Below are positions 41,010 through 48,506 of a stretch of 64,000 bases of DNA, one piece after another. This DNA is from Actinacidiphila cocklensis (GTDB lineage Bacteria > Actinomycetota > Actinomycetes > Streptomycetales > Streptomycetaceae), in assembly GCF_907177275.1 (NCBI RefSeq), contig NZ_CAJSLV010000103.1, positions 1 to 64,000 on the forward strand. Reading direction: 5' to 3'. Numbering within the stretch: position 1 is the stretch's first letter; each line of letters starts with the position of its first letter. The translations under genes were made by a program, and so were the position numbers. Below the pieces are notes generated by a model. That model ran no database searches and was not told where the DNA came from. It worked only from the letters and a program-made list of their open reading frames with translations.

Positions 41010-42086
41010 ATGAGCCGAGAGTTTCTCTGGTACATCCCCAACACCGTCGAGCCCGGCCACCGCGGCGACGACACCACCACCGGGTGGGGCACGCTCGACT
41101 TCTCCACCGAACTGGCCCGCGCCGCCGAGGACCACGGCTGGGGCGGCGCGCTGCTCGGGACCGGCTGGGGGCGGCCCGACACCTTCACCGTGGCCACCGC
41201 GCTGGCCGCCCGCACCACCACCTTCAAGCCGCTGGTCGCGATACGCCCCGGCTACTGGCAGCCCGCGCACTTCGCGAGCGCCGCGACCACCCTGGACCAG
41301 CTCAGCCAGGGGCGGCTGCTGATCAACATCGTCAGCGGCCTGGACGACGCGGCGGCCTACGGCGACGGGGAGGCCGACCCGGCCCGCCGCTACGACCGCA
41401 CACGCGAGTTCCTGCAGCTCGTACGGCGGTTGTGGACCGAGGAGAACGTCACCTTCCGCGGCGAGTTCTTCCGCGTCGACGGCTCGACGGTCAACCCGCG
41501 GCCGTACGGTACCGAGCAGGGCCGCACCCCGCGGCTCTACTTCGGCGGCGCCTCCGCGGCGGCCGAGCGGGTCTCGGCCGCCGAGGCCGACGTGCAGCTC
41601 TTCTGGGGCGAGCCGCTGGACGGGGTGGCCGAACGGATCGACCGGCTGCGGGAGTTGAGCGCGTCGCTGGGGCGGGAGCACGCCCCGCTGGAGTTCGGCC
41701 TGCGGATCACCACGCTGGTCCGCGACACCACCGAGCAGGCCTGGCACGACGCCGAGGCGAAGGTCGCCTCGATGGCGGACCGCGCCGCCGACTCGACCAT
41801 CACCCGCAACTGGCGCCGGGCGGTGGGCCAGCAGCGGCTGCACGACCTGGCCGAGCGCGGCGAGGTGCTCGACTCCTGCCTCTACACCACGCCCGGCAAG
41901 TTCGGCGGCGGCGGTGCGGGCACCACCTGGCTGGTCGGCTCGCCCGACGACGTGGCCGACGCGCTGCGCGCCTACGGCAAGCTCGGCATCACGCACTTCG
42001 TGCTGTCCGACACCCCGTACCGGCCCGAAGTCGCCAGGATCGGCGACCAGTTGCTGAGCAGGCTGCGGGAGCGGGACCCGGCCTGA
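41010..42086 (+). CDS. LLM-class flavin-dependent monooxygenase (SsuD-like)
   Basis: 358 residues. It fits the luciferase-like TIM barrel: EFLWYIPNTVEPGHRGDD at the start, TWLVGSPDDVADALRAYGKLGITHFVLSDTPYRPEV at the end, and the SsuD-type stretches RPGYWQPAHFASAATTLDQLSQGRLLINIVSG and RLYFGGASAAAERVSAAEADVQLFWGEP. Such FMNH2-dependent enzymes release sulfite from alkanesulfonates or related sulfur compounds. The HVDL-type leader peptide upstream supports a sulfur-starvation role. It converges with an arylsulfotransferase gene 33 bp away. No flavin reductase or sulfonate transporter is adjacent. Confidence 0.9.
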   Translation: MSREFLWYIPNTVEPGHRGDDTTTGWGTLDFSTELARAAEDHGWGGALLGTGWGRPDTFTVATALAARTTTFKPLVAIRPGYWQPAHFASAATTLDQLSQGRLLINIVSGLDDAAAYGDGEADPARRYDRTREFLQLVRRLWTEENVTFRGEFFRVDGSTVNPRPYGTEQGRTPRLYFGGASAAAERVSAAEADVQLFWGEPLDGVAERIDRLRELSASLGREHAPLEFGLRITTLVRDTTEQAWHDAEAKVASMADRAADSTITRNWRRAVGQQRLHDLAERGEVLDSCLYTTPGKFGGGGAGTTWLVGSPDDVADALRAYGKLGITHFVLSDTPYRPEVARIGDQLLSRLRERDPA

Positions 42087-42118
42087 CGGGTCCCGGCTCC
42101 CGGGTGGGCACCTGCCGG

Positions 42119-43339
42119 CTACCGCCAGTCGTAGCGGTAGGCCCGGTAGGTGTTCACCCCGGCGGGGAACTGCGCGTTGAAGAGCAGCTCGCCCTTGCTG
42201 CCGAACTCCGAGACGTAGGGCAGCGATCCCCAGCCGACGACGAGGTGGCCGTCGCGCAGCGGCTGCGCGTTGCCCTGCGAGGACGCGCTGAGCAGGTCGG
42301 GCTGGTCGGCGGCGGAGACCAGCGTGGCGGTGTGCGTACGGGAGTCCAGCCGCACGGTGACCACCCGGCTGTAGGGCAGTTCCGCGACCGCGCCGGTGCC
42401 GGTGTTGGCGACGCCCGCGGACTCGTTGTCGAAGAAGGTGTACAGGCCGCCGCCGAGCGGCTGCGGGTCGTGCTGCCAGGCGAAGATCCGGTCCTTGCTG
42501 TTCAGCACCTGGCCGGGCGCGGCCTTCAGCGCGAACGAGCTCGCCTTGCCGCCGAGCTGCCACAGGACCCGCCCTGTGCGGTGCGAGATCTCGTACGCAG
42601 TCCAGGTGTTGCGCGCGTCGACCAGCAGGTTCCCGCCGGCGTCGAGCTTGACGGCGTTGACGTGGAACCAGTCCCACGGGGTGTCCGCCGACGCCGGCAG
42701 CGGCTGCTCGCTCTGCGCGTACGGCACGTGGTCGGCGCTGTTCCACTGGAAGAGCACCTTGCCGGTGCGGATGTCGACCTCCTGGACGACCCCGTCGATC
42801 ACCTTCTGGTCGGCGGGACCGCCGAGAGAGCGCAGGTCGGCGGTCCTGACCGCGTAGGCGAGGATCAGGGCGGTGTTGCGCGGGGTGATGAGGAACTCGT
42901 GGCCGTCGGCGGAGTAGCCGTTGCCCGCGCGGACCTCGGCGATCTTGTCGTAGTGGTCGTCGTAGACGACGTCGACGCCCTGGGCCGCCCCGCCCAGCCC
43001 GGTGCCCTGCCACCAGGTCAGCACCGGCTTGCCGCGGTAGGTCTGCCTGCGGAAGTCGGCGGCCGACTGCCCCGCGGGCAGCGCGTGCGACCACACGGTC
43101 CGCCTGCCGTCCTGGCTGAGGATCTCCACCCCGCCCGCGTACTTGCCCGCCACCGCGTTGGGCGACACGAACAGGTCGCCGTGGCTGGTGCCCGGCCTGT
43201 CCGTCAGCACGGTCACCGGCGCCAGCGGGAGGCTGCCGGCCGTGGTGGCCGCGGCCGCGCCGGTGGCGGGGAGGAGGGCGGCGAGCGCGGCGGTGGACGC
43301 CGCGGCGACGGCGTATCGGGACAGGGTGTGCTTGCGCAT
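42119..43339 (-). CDS. Secreted arylsulfotransferase-family protein
   Basis: 406 residues from the ATG at 43339. A signal peptide covers 1-30. The mature protein is a beta-propeller type with the repeated strands of the arylsulfotransferase (PF14269-like) family: GTSHGDLFVSPNAV, GGVEILSQDGRRTVWSH, SADGHEFLITPRNTALILAY, DWFHVNAVKLDAGGNLLVDARNTWTAYEISHRTGRVLWQLGG, FAWQHDPQPLGGGLYTFFDN. Enzymes of this class move sulfate between phenolic compounds, though many homologues are untested. A Cys-rich leader peptide and two hairpins lie upstream, which suggests cysteine-dependent control. Confidence 0.88.
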   Translation of the reverse strand: MRKHTLSRYAVAAASTAALAALLPATGAAAATTAGSLPLAPVTVLTDRPGTSHGDLFVSPNAVAGKYAGGVEILSQDGRRTVWSHALPAGQSAADFRRQTYRGKPVLTWWQGTGLGGAAQGVDVVYDDHYDKIAEVRAGNGYSADGHEFLITPRNTALILAYAVRTADLRSLGGPADQKVIDGVVQEVDIRTGKVLFQWNSADHVPYAQSEQPLPASADTPWDWFHVNAVKLDAGGNLLVDARNTWTAYEISHRTGRVLWQLGGKASSFALKAAPGQVLNSKDRIFAWQHDPQPLGGGLYTFFDNESAGVANTGTGAVAELPYSRVVTVRLDSRTHTATLVSAADQPDLLSASSQGNAQPLRDGHLVVGWGSLPYVSEFGSKGELLFNAQFPAGVNTYRAYRYDWR

Positions 43340-43500
43340 GGGTGGTCCTTCGGGAGGCAGGCAGCCGGAAGCCGGGCCTGGGCAGGGGTGGTTGTCCCGC
43401 ACGGCGGGCGCGCGGGCATGACGGCGTGACTCGGCGCCGCGTCGGCGCGAGGGGCAGACCGGGGTGAGGTCAGCGGTTCAGGACGGGGCAAGCCGCTGGG

Positions 43501-43535
43501 GCCGCGTCATACGCGGCGGGACTCCCTTACGGGAG
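43501..43535 (-). promoter_or_regulatory. Two hairpins downstream of the Cys-rich leader peptide
   Basis: Reading the minus strand, CTCCC-GTAA-GGGAG (43522-43535) follows the leader stop by 13 bases, then GCCGCGT-ATG-ACGCGGC (43501-43517). Both stems are perfect. Their place between a Cys-rich leader and the arylsulfotransferase gene is what an attenuator would need. Coding starts 162 bp further on. Confidence 0.6.
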
Positions 43536-43548
43536 CGGGGAGATGTGC

Positions 43549-43632
43549 TCAGCAGGAGCAACAGGCGGCAGAACAGACCCGCATGAGGTCGATGTGACCA
43601 CGGGTCGTCAGGGTACGCAGGAGCTGCCGCAT
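43549..43632 (-). CDS. Cys-rich leader peptide upstream of the arylsulfotransferase gene
   Basis: 27 residues from an ATG to TGA. It begins MRQLLRTLTTR, contains the motif GHIDLMR, and ends VCSAACCSC, with four Cys in the last eight residues. This matches the HxDLxRVxSAxC leader-peptide pattern and adds a cysteine run, which would stall ribosomes when Cys-tRNA is short. Two hairpins follow at once. Similar polycysteine small ORFs are known to control sulfur genes in mycobacteria. It is too short for standard gene finding. Confidence 0.7.
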   Translation of the reverse strand: MRQLLRTLTTRGHIDLMRVCSAACCSC

Positions 43633-43736
43633 GCCGAGGAAGCTAGCCGGACGCTGCGGCCGGCGTCAACGCACGTCCGCATCCTGGCCGTTCGGCCGGG
43701 ACGTGCGGCGAAACGCCCCGCACCAGGGCGAATGCC

Positions 43737-43775
43737 GGAACGGCCGCCCCGCATGCGCGGCGGGGCGGCCGTTCC
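43737..43775. terminator. Strong hairpin terminator downstream of the SDR gene
   Basis: Perfect 16-bp stem with arm GGAACGGCCGCCCCGC and a 7-base loop, ending 12 bp past the SDR stop codon at 43788. It separates that transcript from the leader-peptide region. Confidence 0.88.
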
Positions 43776-43787
43776 TCCGGTGCGCGA

Positions 43788-44561
43788 TCAGGCCGCGCCG
43801 CCGTTGACGTACAGAGTCTGGCCGTTGGTCCAGCGGCCGGCCGGGCCGGCCAGGAAGGCGACGGCGTCGGCGATGTCCGCCGGGGTGCCGAGGCGCTGCA
43901 TCGGGTTGAGGCCCGCGATGTGGTCGACGACCTCCTGGGGCTTGCCCTCCAGGAAGAGCGGGGTGGCGGTCGGCCCCGGTGCGACCGCGTTGACGGTGAT
44001 GTCGCGGCCGCGCAGCTCGCGGGCCAGGATCAGCGTCATCGCCTCGACGGCGCCCTTGGACGCGGCGTACGCGGCGTAGCCGGGCTGCTGGAGCCGGGTC
44101 ACGGACGTGGAGAAGTTGACCAGCGCACCGCCGGCGCGCAGCCGCCGCGCGGCCAGCTGCGAGACGACGAAGGTGCCGCGGATGTTGACCCGGTGCATGC
44201 GGTCCAGGTCGGCGAGGTCCAGCTCGGCGACCGGGGCGAGCAGCATGATGCCCGCGGTGTTGACGACGACGTCGACTCCGCCGAACTCCTGCTCGGCGCG
44301 GTCGAAGGCGGCGGCCATCTCCGTCTCGTCGGCCACGTCGGCCCGCATCGCGACCGCCCGGCCGCCGCTCGCGGTGATGCCCGCGACCGCCTCGTCCGCG
44401 CGGTCCCGCCCGCCGCTGTAGAGCAGGACGACCGCGTCGCCGTCGGCGGCCAGCCGCTCGGCCACCGCACGGCCGATGCCGCCGGACGCCCCGGTGACCA
44501 GCGCGACCCGCGTTGCCGGTGCGTCCTGGCCGTTCACCGCGGCCGTCGGGGTGCTTGTCAT
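43788..44561 (-). CDS. SDR-family oxidoreductase
   Basis: 257 residues, classical SDR. Cofactor motif TGASGGIG at 23-30, NTAG at 101-104, catalytic Ser (FSTSV), Tyr165 and Lys169 in YAAYAASKG, and the typical end QRLGTPADIADAVAFLAGPAGRWTNGQTLYVNGG. Closest in type to 3-oxoacyl-ACP reductase/glucose dehydrogenase-like SDRs. Divergent from a TetR gene, with a 27-bp perfect palindrome in between; it is the probable repression target. Substrate unknown. Confidence 0.93.
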   Translation of the reverse strand: MTSTPTAAVNGQDAPATRVALVTGASGGIGRAVAERLAADGDAVVLLYSGGRDRADEAVAGITASGGRAVAMRADVADETEMAAAFDRAEQEFGGVDVVVNTAGIMLLAPVAELDLADLDRMHRVNIRGTFVVSQLAARRLRAGGALVNFSTSVTRLQQPGYAAYAASKGAVEAMTLILARELRGRDITVNAVAPGPTATPLFLEGKPQEVVDHIAGLNPMQRLGTPADIADAVAFLAGPAGRWTNGQTLYVNGGAA

Positions 44562-44582
44562 GGCGGTGCCTCCTCGCGAAGC

Positions 44583-44609
44583 TCTATGTGGACGATCCGT
44601 CCACATAGA
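44583..44609. promoter_or_regulatory. 27-bp TetR operator, perfect 12-bp dyad
   Basis: Arms TCTATGTGGACG and CGTCCACATAGA around ATC. A partial second copy (TGGTCGTCCATAT) lies ~12 bp further, nearer to the TetR gene. It is 21 bp upstream of the SDR start. TetR binding is inferred from position and symmetry. Confidence 0.8.
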
Positions 44610-44672
44610 AAATGTAGACTGGTCGTCCATATAATGCAAACGCCCGAGGCCCCCACCAGGAAGGAGGACCCG

Positions 44673-45272
44673 ATGCCCGCAGAACCCGCCCCCGCGCGCC
44701 CCGGCCGCGGCCGCCGCCCGGCCGCCGAGGTCCGCGCGGCCGTCCTCGCCGCGGCCGGCACGATGCTGCTGGAGAACGGCCTGCGCGACATCACCTTCGA
44801 GAAGGTCGCGGCCCGCGCGGGCGCCAGCAAGATGACCCTCTACAAGTGGTGGCCCTCCCCCGGGGCGCTGGCCCTCGACGCCTACTTCGCCGCGACCGAG
44901 CAGACCCTGGCCTTCCACGACACCGGCGACCTCGCCGCCGACCTCGCCCGCCAGTTGCACTCCTTCGTGACCTTCCTCACGTCCCGCGAGCACGGCCCGG
45001 TCATCGCGGAGCTCGTCGGCGCCGCCCAGTCCGACCCCGACCTCGCCACCGCCCTCGCCGAGCGCTACACGCTCCCCCGCCGCGCGCTGGCGGTGGCCCG
45101 GCTGCGCACCGCCCTCGACGCGGGCCAACTCCGGCCGGGGACCGACCTGGAGAGCGTGGTCGACCAGCTCTGGGGGGCCTGCTACCACCGCCTGCTGATG
45201 CCAGGGCTGCCGCTCGACACGGACTTCACCGACACCCTGGTCCGCAATCTGCTGTCCGGCATCCGCCCGTAG
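44673..45272 (+). CDS. TetR-family transcriptional regulator
   Basis: 199 residues from an ATG with AAGGAGG 5 bases upstream. After a Pro/Arg-rich start the HTH is clear: VRAAVLAAAGTMLLENGLRDITFEKVAARAGASKMTLYKWWPSPGALALDAYF. The C-terminal domain matches the TetR_C group with DPDLATALAERYTLPRRALAVARLRTAL. Divergent from the SDR gene over a perfect 27-bp palindrome, so both autoregulation and SDR control are likely. Confidence 0.93.
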   Translation: MPAEPAPARPGRGRRPAAEVRAAVLAAAGTMLLENGLRDITFEKVAARAGASKMTLYKWWPSPGALALDAYFAATEQTLAFHDTGDLAADLARQLHSFVTFLTSREHGPVIAELVGAAQSDPDLATALAERYTLPRRALAVARLRTALDAGQLRPGTDLESVVDQLWGACYHRLLMPGLPLDTDFTDTLVRNLLSGIRP

Positions 45273-45303
45273 CGACGGCTCCGTCACCACCGCGACCAAC
45301 CCC

Positions 45304-45324
45304 GTCACCACCTTGACTGGTGAC
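45304..45324. promoter_or_regulatory. Inverted repeat GTCACCA-N7-TGGTGAC before the 64-residue peptide gene
   Basis: A perfect 7-bp dyad. A further GTCACC copy lies ~21 bp upstream and a GGTGAC copy 7 bp downstream, giving two nested inverted repeats. It may end the TetR transcript or control the small gene at 45393. Confidence 0.5.
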
Positions 45325-45392
45325 GAAAGCGGTGACATTCTCGTTGCTGCAGGGCGCGGAAGCGCGCAGCACGGCAAGAGTGGAGGACGGCA

Positions 45393-45587
45393 ATGGAGAG
45401 CATCAGCCTCAGCACCAAGGACAGCGCCGCGGCGGCACGGCACGCGCGGTTCGGCAGCCTGCCCGAGCGCATCCGTTTCGAGGACATGGTCCAGGAGCAG
45501 CGAGCGGCCTCGGTGACGGGTGACGAGTACAACCCGGAGCGCTCCTTCATCTCCTACTCCTGCCTGGCCCTCGACCTCGGCCTCTGA
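45393..45587 (+). CDS. 64-residue small protein of unknown function (candidate peptide precursor)
   Basis: A clear ribosome site GGAGG lies 6 bases before the ATG, and the codon pattern is coding-like. The protein has a polar, charged first half with SLPERIRFEDMVQEQ and an acidic hinge (VTGDEYNPERS), then a hydrophobic end FISYSCLALDLGL with one Cys. This leader-plus-core shape is seen in ribosomal peptide precursors and in some small regulatory proteins. It is a single-gene unit: inverted repeats upstream, a hairpin at 45598-45637. No modifying enzyme is adjacent. I do not recognise the family. Confidence 0.7.
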   Translation: MESISLSTKDSAAAARHARFGSLPERIRFEDMVQEQRAASVTGDEYNPERSFISYSCLALDLGL

Positions 45588-45597
45588 GTCCCACCCG

Positions 45598-45637
45598 GGC
45601 GCCGGAGAAGCGGAGTTGCTTCCGCTCCGCCGGCGCC
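45598..45637 (+). terminator. Hairpin terminator after the small-protein gene
   Basis: GGCGCCGG and CCGGCGCC form the outer stem with AGCGGA/TCCGCT nested inside, starting 11 bp after the stop codon. It isolates the small gene from the next operon. Confidence 0.7.
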
Positions 45638-45712
45638 TGCCGCTATGCTCGCGGTGATGACGACTTCATCTCCCAGCAGATTGGGGGACCCGTCCGCGCA
45701 AGGTGAGTGCTG

Positions 45713-47131
45713 ATGCCCACCGAGATCGCGAACGAGGATCCCCGGCTTTCCCTGTGGCTGCGCGTGCGCACGTTCGCCGTGCCGGCCCCCATGATCGAGA
45801 CCGCGACCGCCCGCCGGCAGGCCGGCGACTGGGCGGGGGCCTGTGCCGCCGCCGGTTTCGACGTCGATGTCACTCCACGTACCGTCGCGCGTACCCATGG
45901 CCGGGAGCTGGCCGGGCGCGTACGGACCGACCTGCGGCGACTCGCTCCCGACCTGCTGCGCTGGCACATGCCGAGAGTCGGCCCCGACGGGGTGCTGCGC
46001 CCCGGGCTCACCCTCGCGCTGGCCAGGTACGACACCGCCGAAGGCCCGGTCCACCTGGTCGCCAGGACACCGCCCGCGTGGGCGGACGCCGGCCAGCGGA
46101 TCAGCCTCGCGCTGTGGGACGGCACCGGGACCGGCTCCGGCCGCCACCCGCACCGCCGCCCCGACCGGCGCTTCCGGCTCGACCTCCACCGCCACCTGTG
46201 GGACGCCTCCCGGTCCGCTGACCTGCGGATACGTTCAGGCTCCGGCCTTACGCCCAGCGACGCCCACGATCCGGTGCCACCCGATCTCCCCTGCGCGGTG
46301 GACCGCTGGGCGCCCGAGGCCGCCCTCGTCCTGCGGGCCGAGGGCCGTACCGGCGGCCCCGTCGCCGTACGCCTCGGCGGCCGCGGCCGGCTGGTCGTGC
46401 ACGTCGACCCGGACGCGGACGGGCCGCCCGCACACAGCGGTCAGGACCCCGGCGGACATCCGCGGGGCGGACCCCGGATCACCCCCTGGCCCGGCCGCGG
46501 CGGCGGCGCAGGGCTGCCGGTGCTGCCCGACGCGGCGACCTGGACGCTGCCCGACCTGGAGCTGCTGCGGGCCGGGCTCATCGAGCCCGGGCAGCTGCAC
46601 CCGCTGGTCGCCGCGGCCCTTGTCGCCGGGTATCCGGCGGCCGGCTGGTCGCCGGCGCGGGACCCGGCGGGGCAGCCGCTCCTGGTGGACTGCCGGGGCG
46701 CTCGGCACCGGATCGGCCTGGTCGACGGTGTGCTGGCCGCGCTGGACCACGATCCCGACGAGCTGCGCAGGGAAGAGCTGCTGGCCGCGCTGAGCGGTAC
46801 GCCGCTGCCCTGCCTGCGGGCGATCGACGCCACCCACCGGCAGCCCGACTGCCTGCCCGAGGTGCGCGGCCGCCTGGACCACGGCGACACCGCCGCCGCG
46901 GTGGCCCTGGTCGAGGGGCTGCTCGGCCCCGAGGCGGTGCTGCGCGGCGGTGACCTGCGCGACGAGCTGGCGGCCGCGGCGCAGGGCCGGGTCACGCACG
47001 GCCTCTACCGGGCCGGCCTGTGGGACCCCTGGCCCGGCCCCAAGGCAGGACCCGTCCACCGCGCCGGCCGGGAAGAGCGCCGCCGCCTCGTCGACTTCCG
47101 CAGCCGTCCCCGGCTGGCCCACCTCCGCTGA
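45713..47131 (+). CDS. Uncharacterised protein encoded with a MoxR-VWA pair
   Basis: 472 residues, AAGGTGAG upstream, no signal peptide or membrane helix. N-terminal part: VRTFAVPAPMIETATARRQAGDWAGACAAAGFDVDV, then HGRELAGRVRTDLRRLAPDLLRWHMPR. The middle has a Gly/Pro/Arg low-complexity tract (~210-265), and the C-terminus is helical (LVDGVLAALDHDPDELRREELLAAL). I recall homologues next to MoxR/VWA genes in streptomycetes but know no function. It probably works with the two downstream genes, 145 bp and beyond, as an adaptor or substrate. Confidence 0.75.
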   Translation: MPTEIANEDPRLSLWLRVRTFAVPAPMIETATARRQAGDWAGACAAAGFDVDVTPRTVARTHGRELAGRVRTDLRRLAPDLLRWHMPRVGPDGVLRPGLTLALARYDTAEGPVHLVARTPPAWADAGQRISLALWDGTGTGSGRHPHRRPDRRFRLDLHRHLWDASRSADLRIRSGSGLTPSDAHDPVPPDLPCAVDRWAPEAALVLRAEGRTGGPVAVRLGGRGRLVVHVDPDADGPPAHSGQDPGGHPRGGPRITPWPGRGGGAGLPVLPDAATWTLPDLELLRAGLIEPGQLHPLVAAALVAGYPAAGWSPARDPAGQPLLVDCRGARHRIGLVDGVLAALDHDPDELRREELLAALSGTPLPCLRAIDATHRQPDCLPEVRGRLDHGDTAAAVALVEGLLGPEAVLRGGDLRDELAAAAQGRVTHGLYRAGLWDPWPGPKAGPVHRAGREERRRLVDFRSRPRLAHLR

Positions 47132-47155
47132 TCCTCCGCTGAGCCTCCGCTGAGC
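47123..47155. repeat. Three 11-bp tandem repeats at the stop codon
   Basis: Units CTCCGCTGATC, CTCCGCTGAGC and CTCCGCTGAGC run across the stop codon of the upstream gene, so each unit carries the same CGCTGA stop context. Probably replication slippage. Confidence 0.85.
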
Positions 47156-47276
47156 CCGCCCTCCGCCCGGCCCTGCGCGCGGCCGCGCGGTTGCGCGCGC
47201 CCCTGAAGAGCACCGCCGTCCGCCCATGCGCCCGCGGTCCGCGCAGGACCGCCCTCGAACCCCAAGGTGAACCCCT

Positions 47277-48506
47277 GTGACGATGACGACCACCCCTCCC
47301 GCCTCCCAGCTCGACATCGCCGGCGACCTGCTCGCCCTTCTCGCCGACACGACCACGGAACCGCGTCCCGACGTCCAGCTCGAAGCGCTCACCCTGTCCG
47401 TTGCCGCCGACCTGCCGGTGCTGCTGTGGGGAGAGCCGGGGATCGGGAAGACCGCGGCCCTCACGCAGCTCGCCGCGGCCCTCGACCTCCCGCTCACCAC
47501 GGTCATCGCCAGCGTCCACGAGCCGTCCGACTTCTCCGGGCTGCCGGTCGTCGGCGACGACCCCGCCGTGCAGGGCGTGCCGATGGCCCCGCCGGACTGG
47601 GCGGTCCGGCTGGTACGGGCGGGCCGCGGCCTGCTCTTCCTCGACGAGCTGTCCACAGCACCGCCCGCCGTCCAGGCGGCGTTGCTCCGGCTGGTCCTCG
47701 AACGCCGGATCGGCGCCCTGCAACTCCCGCCGGGGGTAAGGATCGTGGCGGCGGCCAACCCGCGGTCGTCGGCCGCGGACGGCTGGGAGCTGAGCCCGCC
47801 GCTGGCCAACCGCTTCGTCCACCTGCAGTGGACGCACGACCACGACGTCGTCGTCCGCGGCCTCGGCGGTACGTGGCCGCGGGCGGCCCTGCCGCAGCTC
47901 GGTTCCGGCGGCCTCGCGGACGCCGTGGCCCTCGCCCGCCGCGCGGTGTGCGGGTTCCTGACCGCGCGGCCGGGCCTCGTCCACCAGCTGCCGACCAACG
48001 AGGCCCGCAGGGGCGGCGCCTGGCCGTCGCCGCGGAGCTGGGACATGACGCTGCGCCTCGTCGCGTTCGCCACCGCGGCCGGCTCCTCCCGGGAGGTGCT
48101 GTCGCTGCTGGTACGCGGCACGGTCGGGGACGGCCCCGGGCTCGAACTGCTCGCCTGGCTCGACCGGATGGACCTGCCCGACCCCGAAGTGCTGCTCGCC
48201 GACCCGGCGGGCGCGGAGCTGCCCGAGCGCGGCGACCTGCGGCAGGCGGTGCTCGACGGCGTGGTGGCCGCGGTCCGCGAACGACCCGAGCGGTCCCGCT
48301 GGGACGCCGCATGGGCGCTGCTGGTACGGGCGTTGGAGACCGGCGCCCCCGACCTGGTGGTCGTCCCCGCGACCACGCTGGCCTCGCTGCGCCGCGACGA
48401 CTGGGACGTACCTGCGGCCGTCGAACGCCTCGCCGGAGTGGTGACGATGTCCCGCCGCGCCGACCGCGCCGCATCCCGTGTCGCCGACCGGAAGGCCGCC
48501 CGATGA
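47277..48506 (+). CDS. MoxR-type AAA+ ATPase
   Basis: 409 residues from a GTG (ATG at 47283 is equally possible); AAGGTGA upstream. Walker A G52EPGIGKT59, Walker B L119LFLDE124, sensor region RIVAAANPRSSAADGWELSPPLANRF. The MoxR class of AAA+ proteins acts as chaperones that remodel a VWA-domain partner. The VWA/metallopeptidase gene overlaps its stop by 4 bp, so they are translated together. Cytoplasmic. The client of the pair is unknown. Confidence 0.92.
   Translation: MTMTTTPPASQLDIAGDLLALLADTTTEPRPDVQLEALTLSVAADLPVLLWGEPGIGKTAALTQLAAALDLPLTTVIASVHEPSDFSGLPVVGDDPAVQGVPMAPPDWAVRLVRAGRGLLFLDELSTAPPAVQAALLRLVLERRIGALQLPPGVRIVAAANPRSSAADGWELSPPLANRFVHLQWTHDHDVVVRGLGGTWPRAALPQLGSGGLADAVALARRAVCGFLTARPGLVHQLPTNEARRGGAWPSPRSWDMTLRLVAFATAAGSSREVLSLLVRGTVGDGPGLELLAWLDRMDLPDPEVLLADPAGAELPERGDLRQAVLDGVVAAVRERPERSRWDAAWALLVRALETGAPDLVVVPATTLASLRRDDWDVPAAVERLAGVVTMSRRADRAASRVADRKAAR

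Noticed and set aside
47267..48502. Plus-strand frame preceding the VWA gene
   Set aside because: Shadow of the MoxR gene in another frame; the VWA protein starts at the ATG at 48503.
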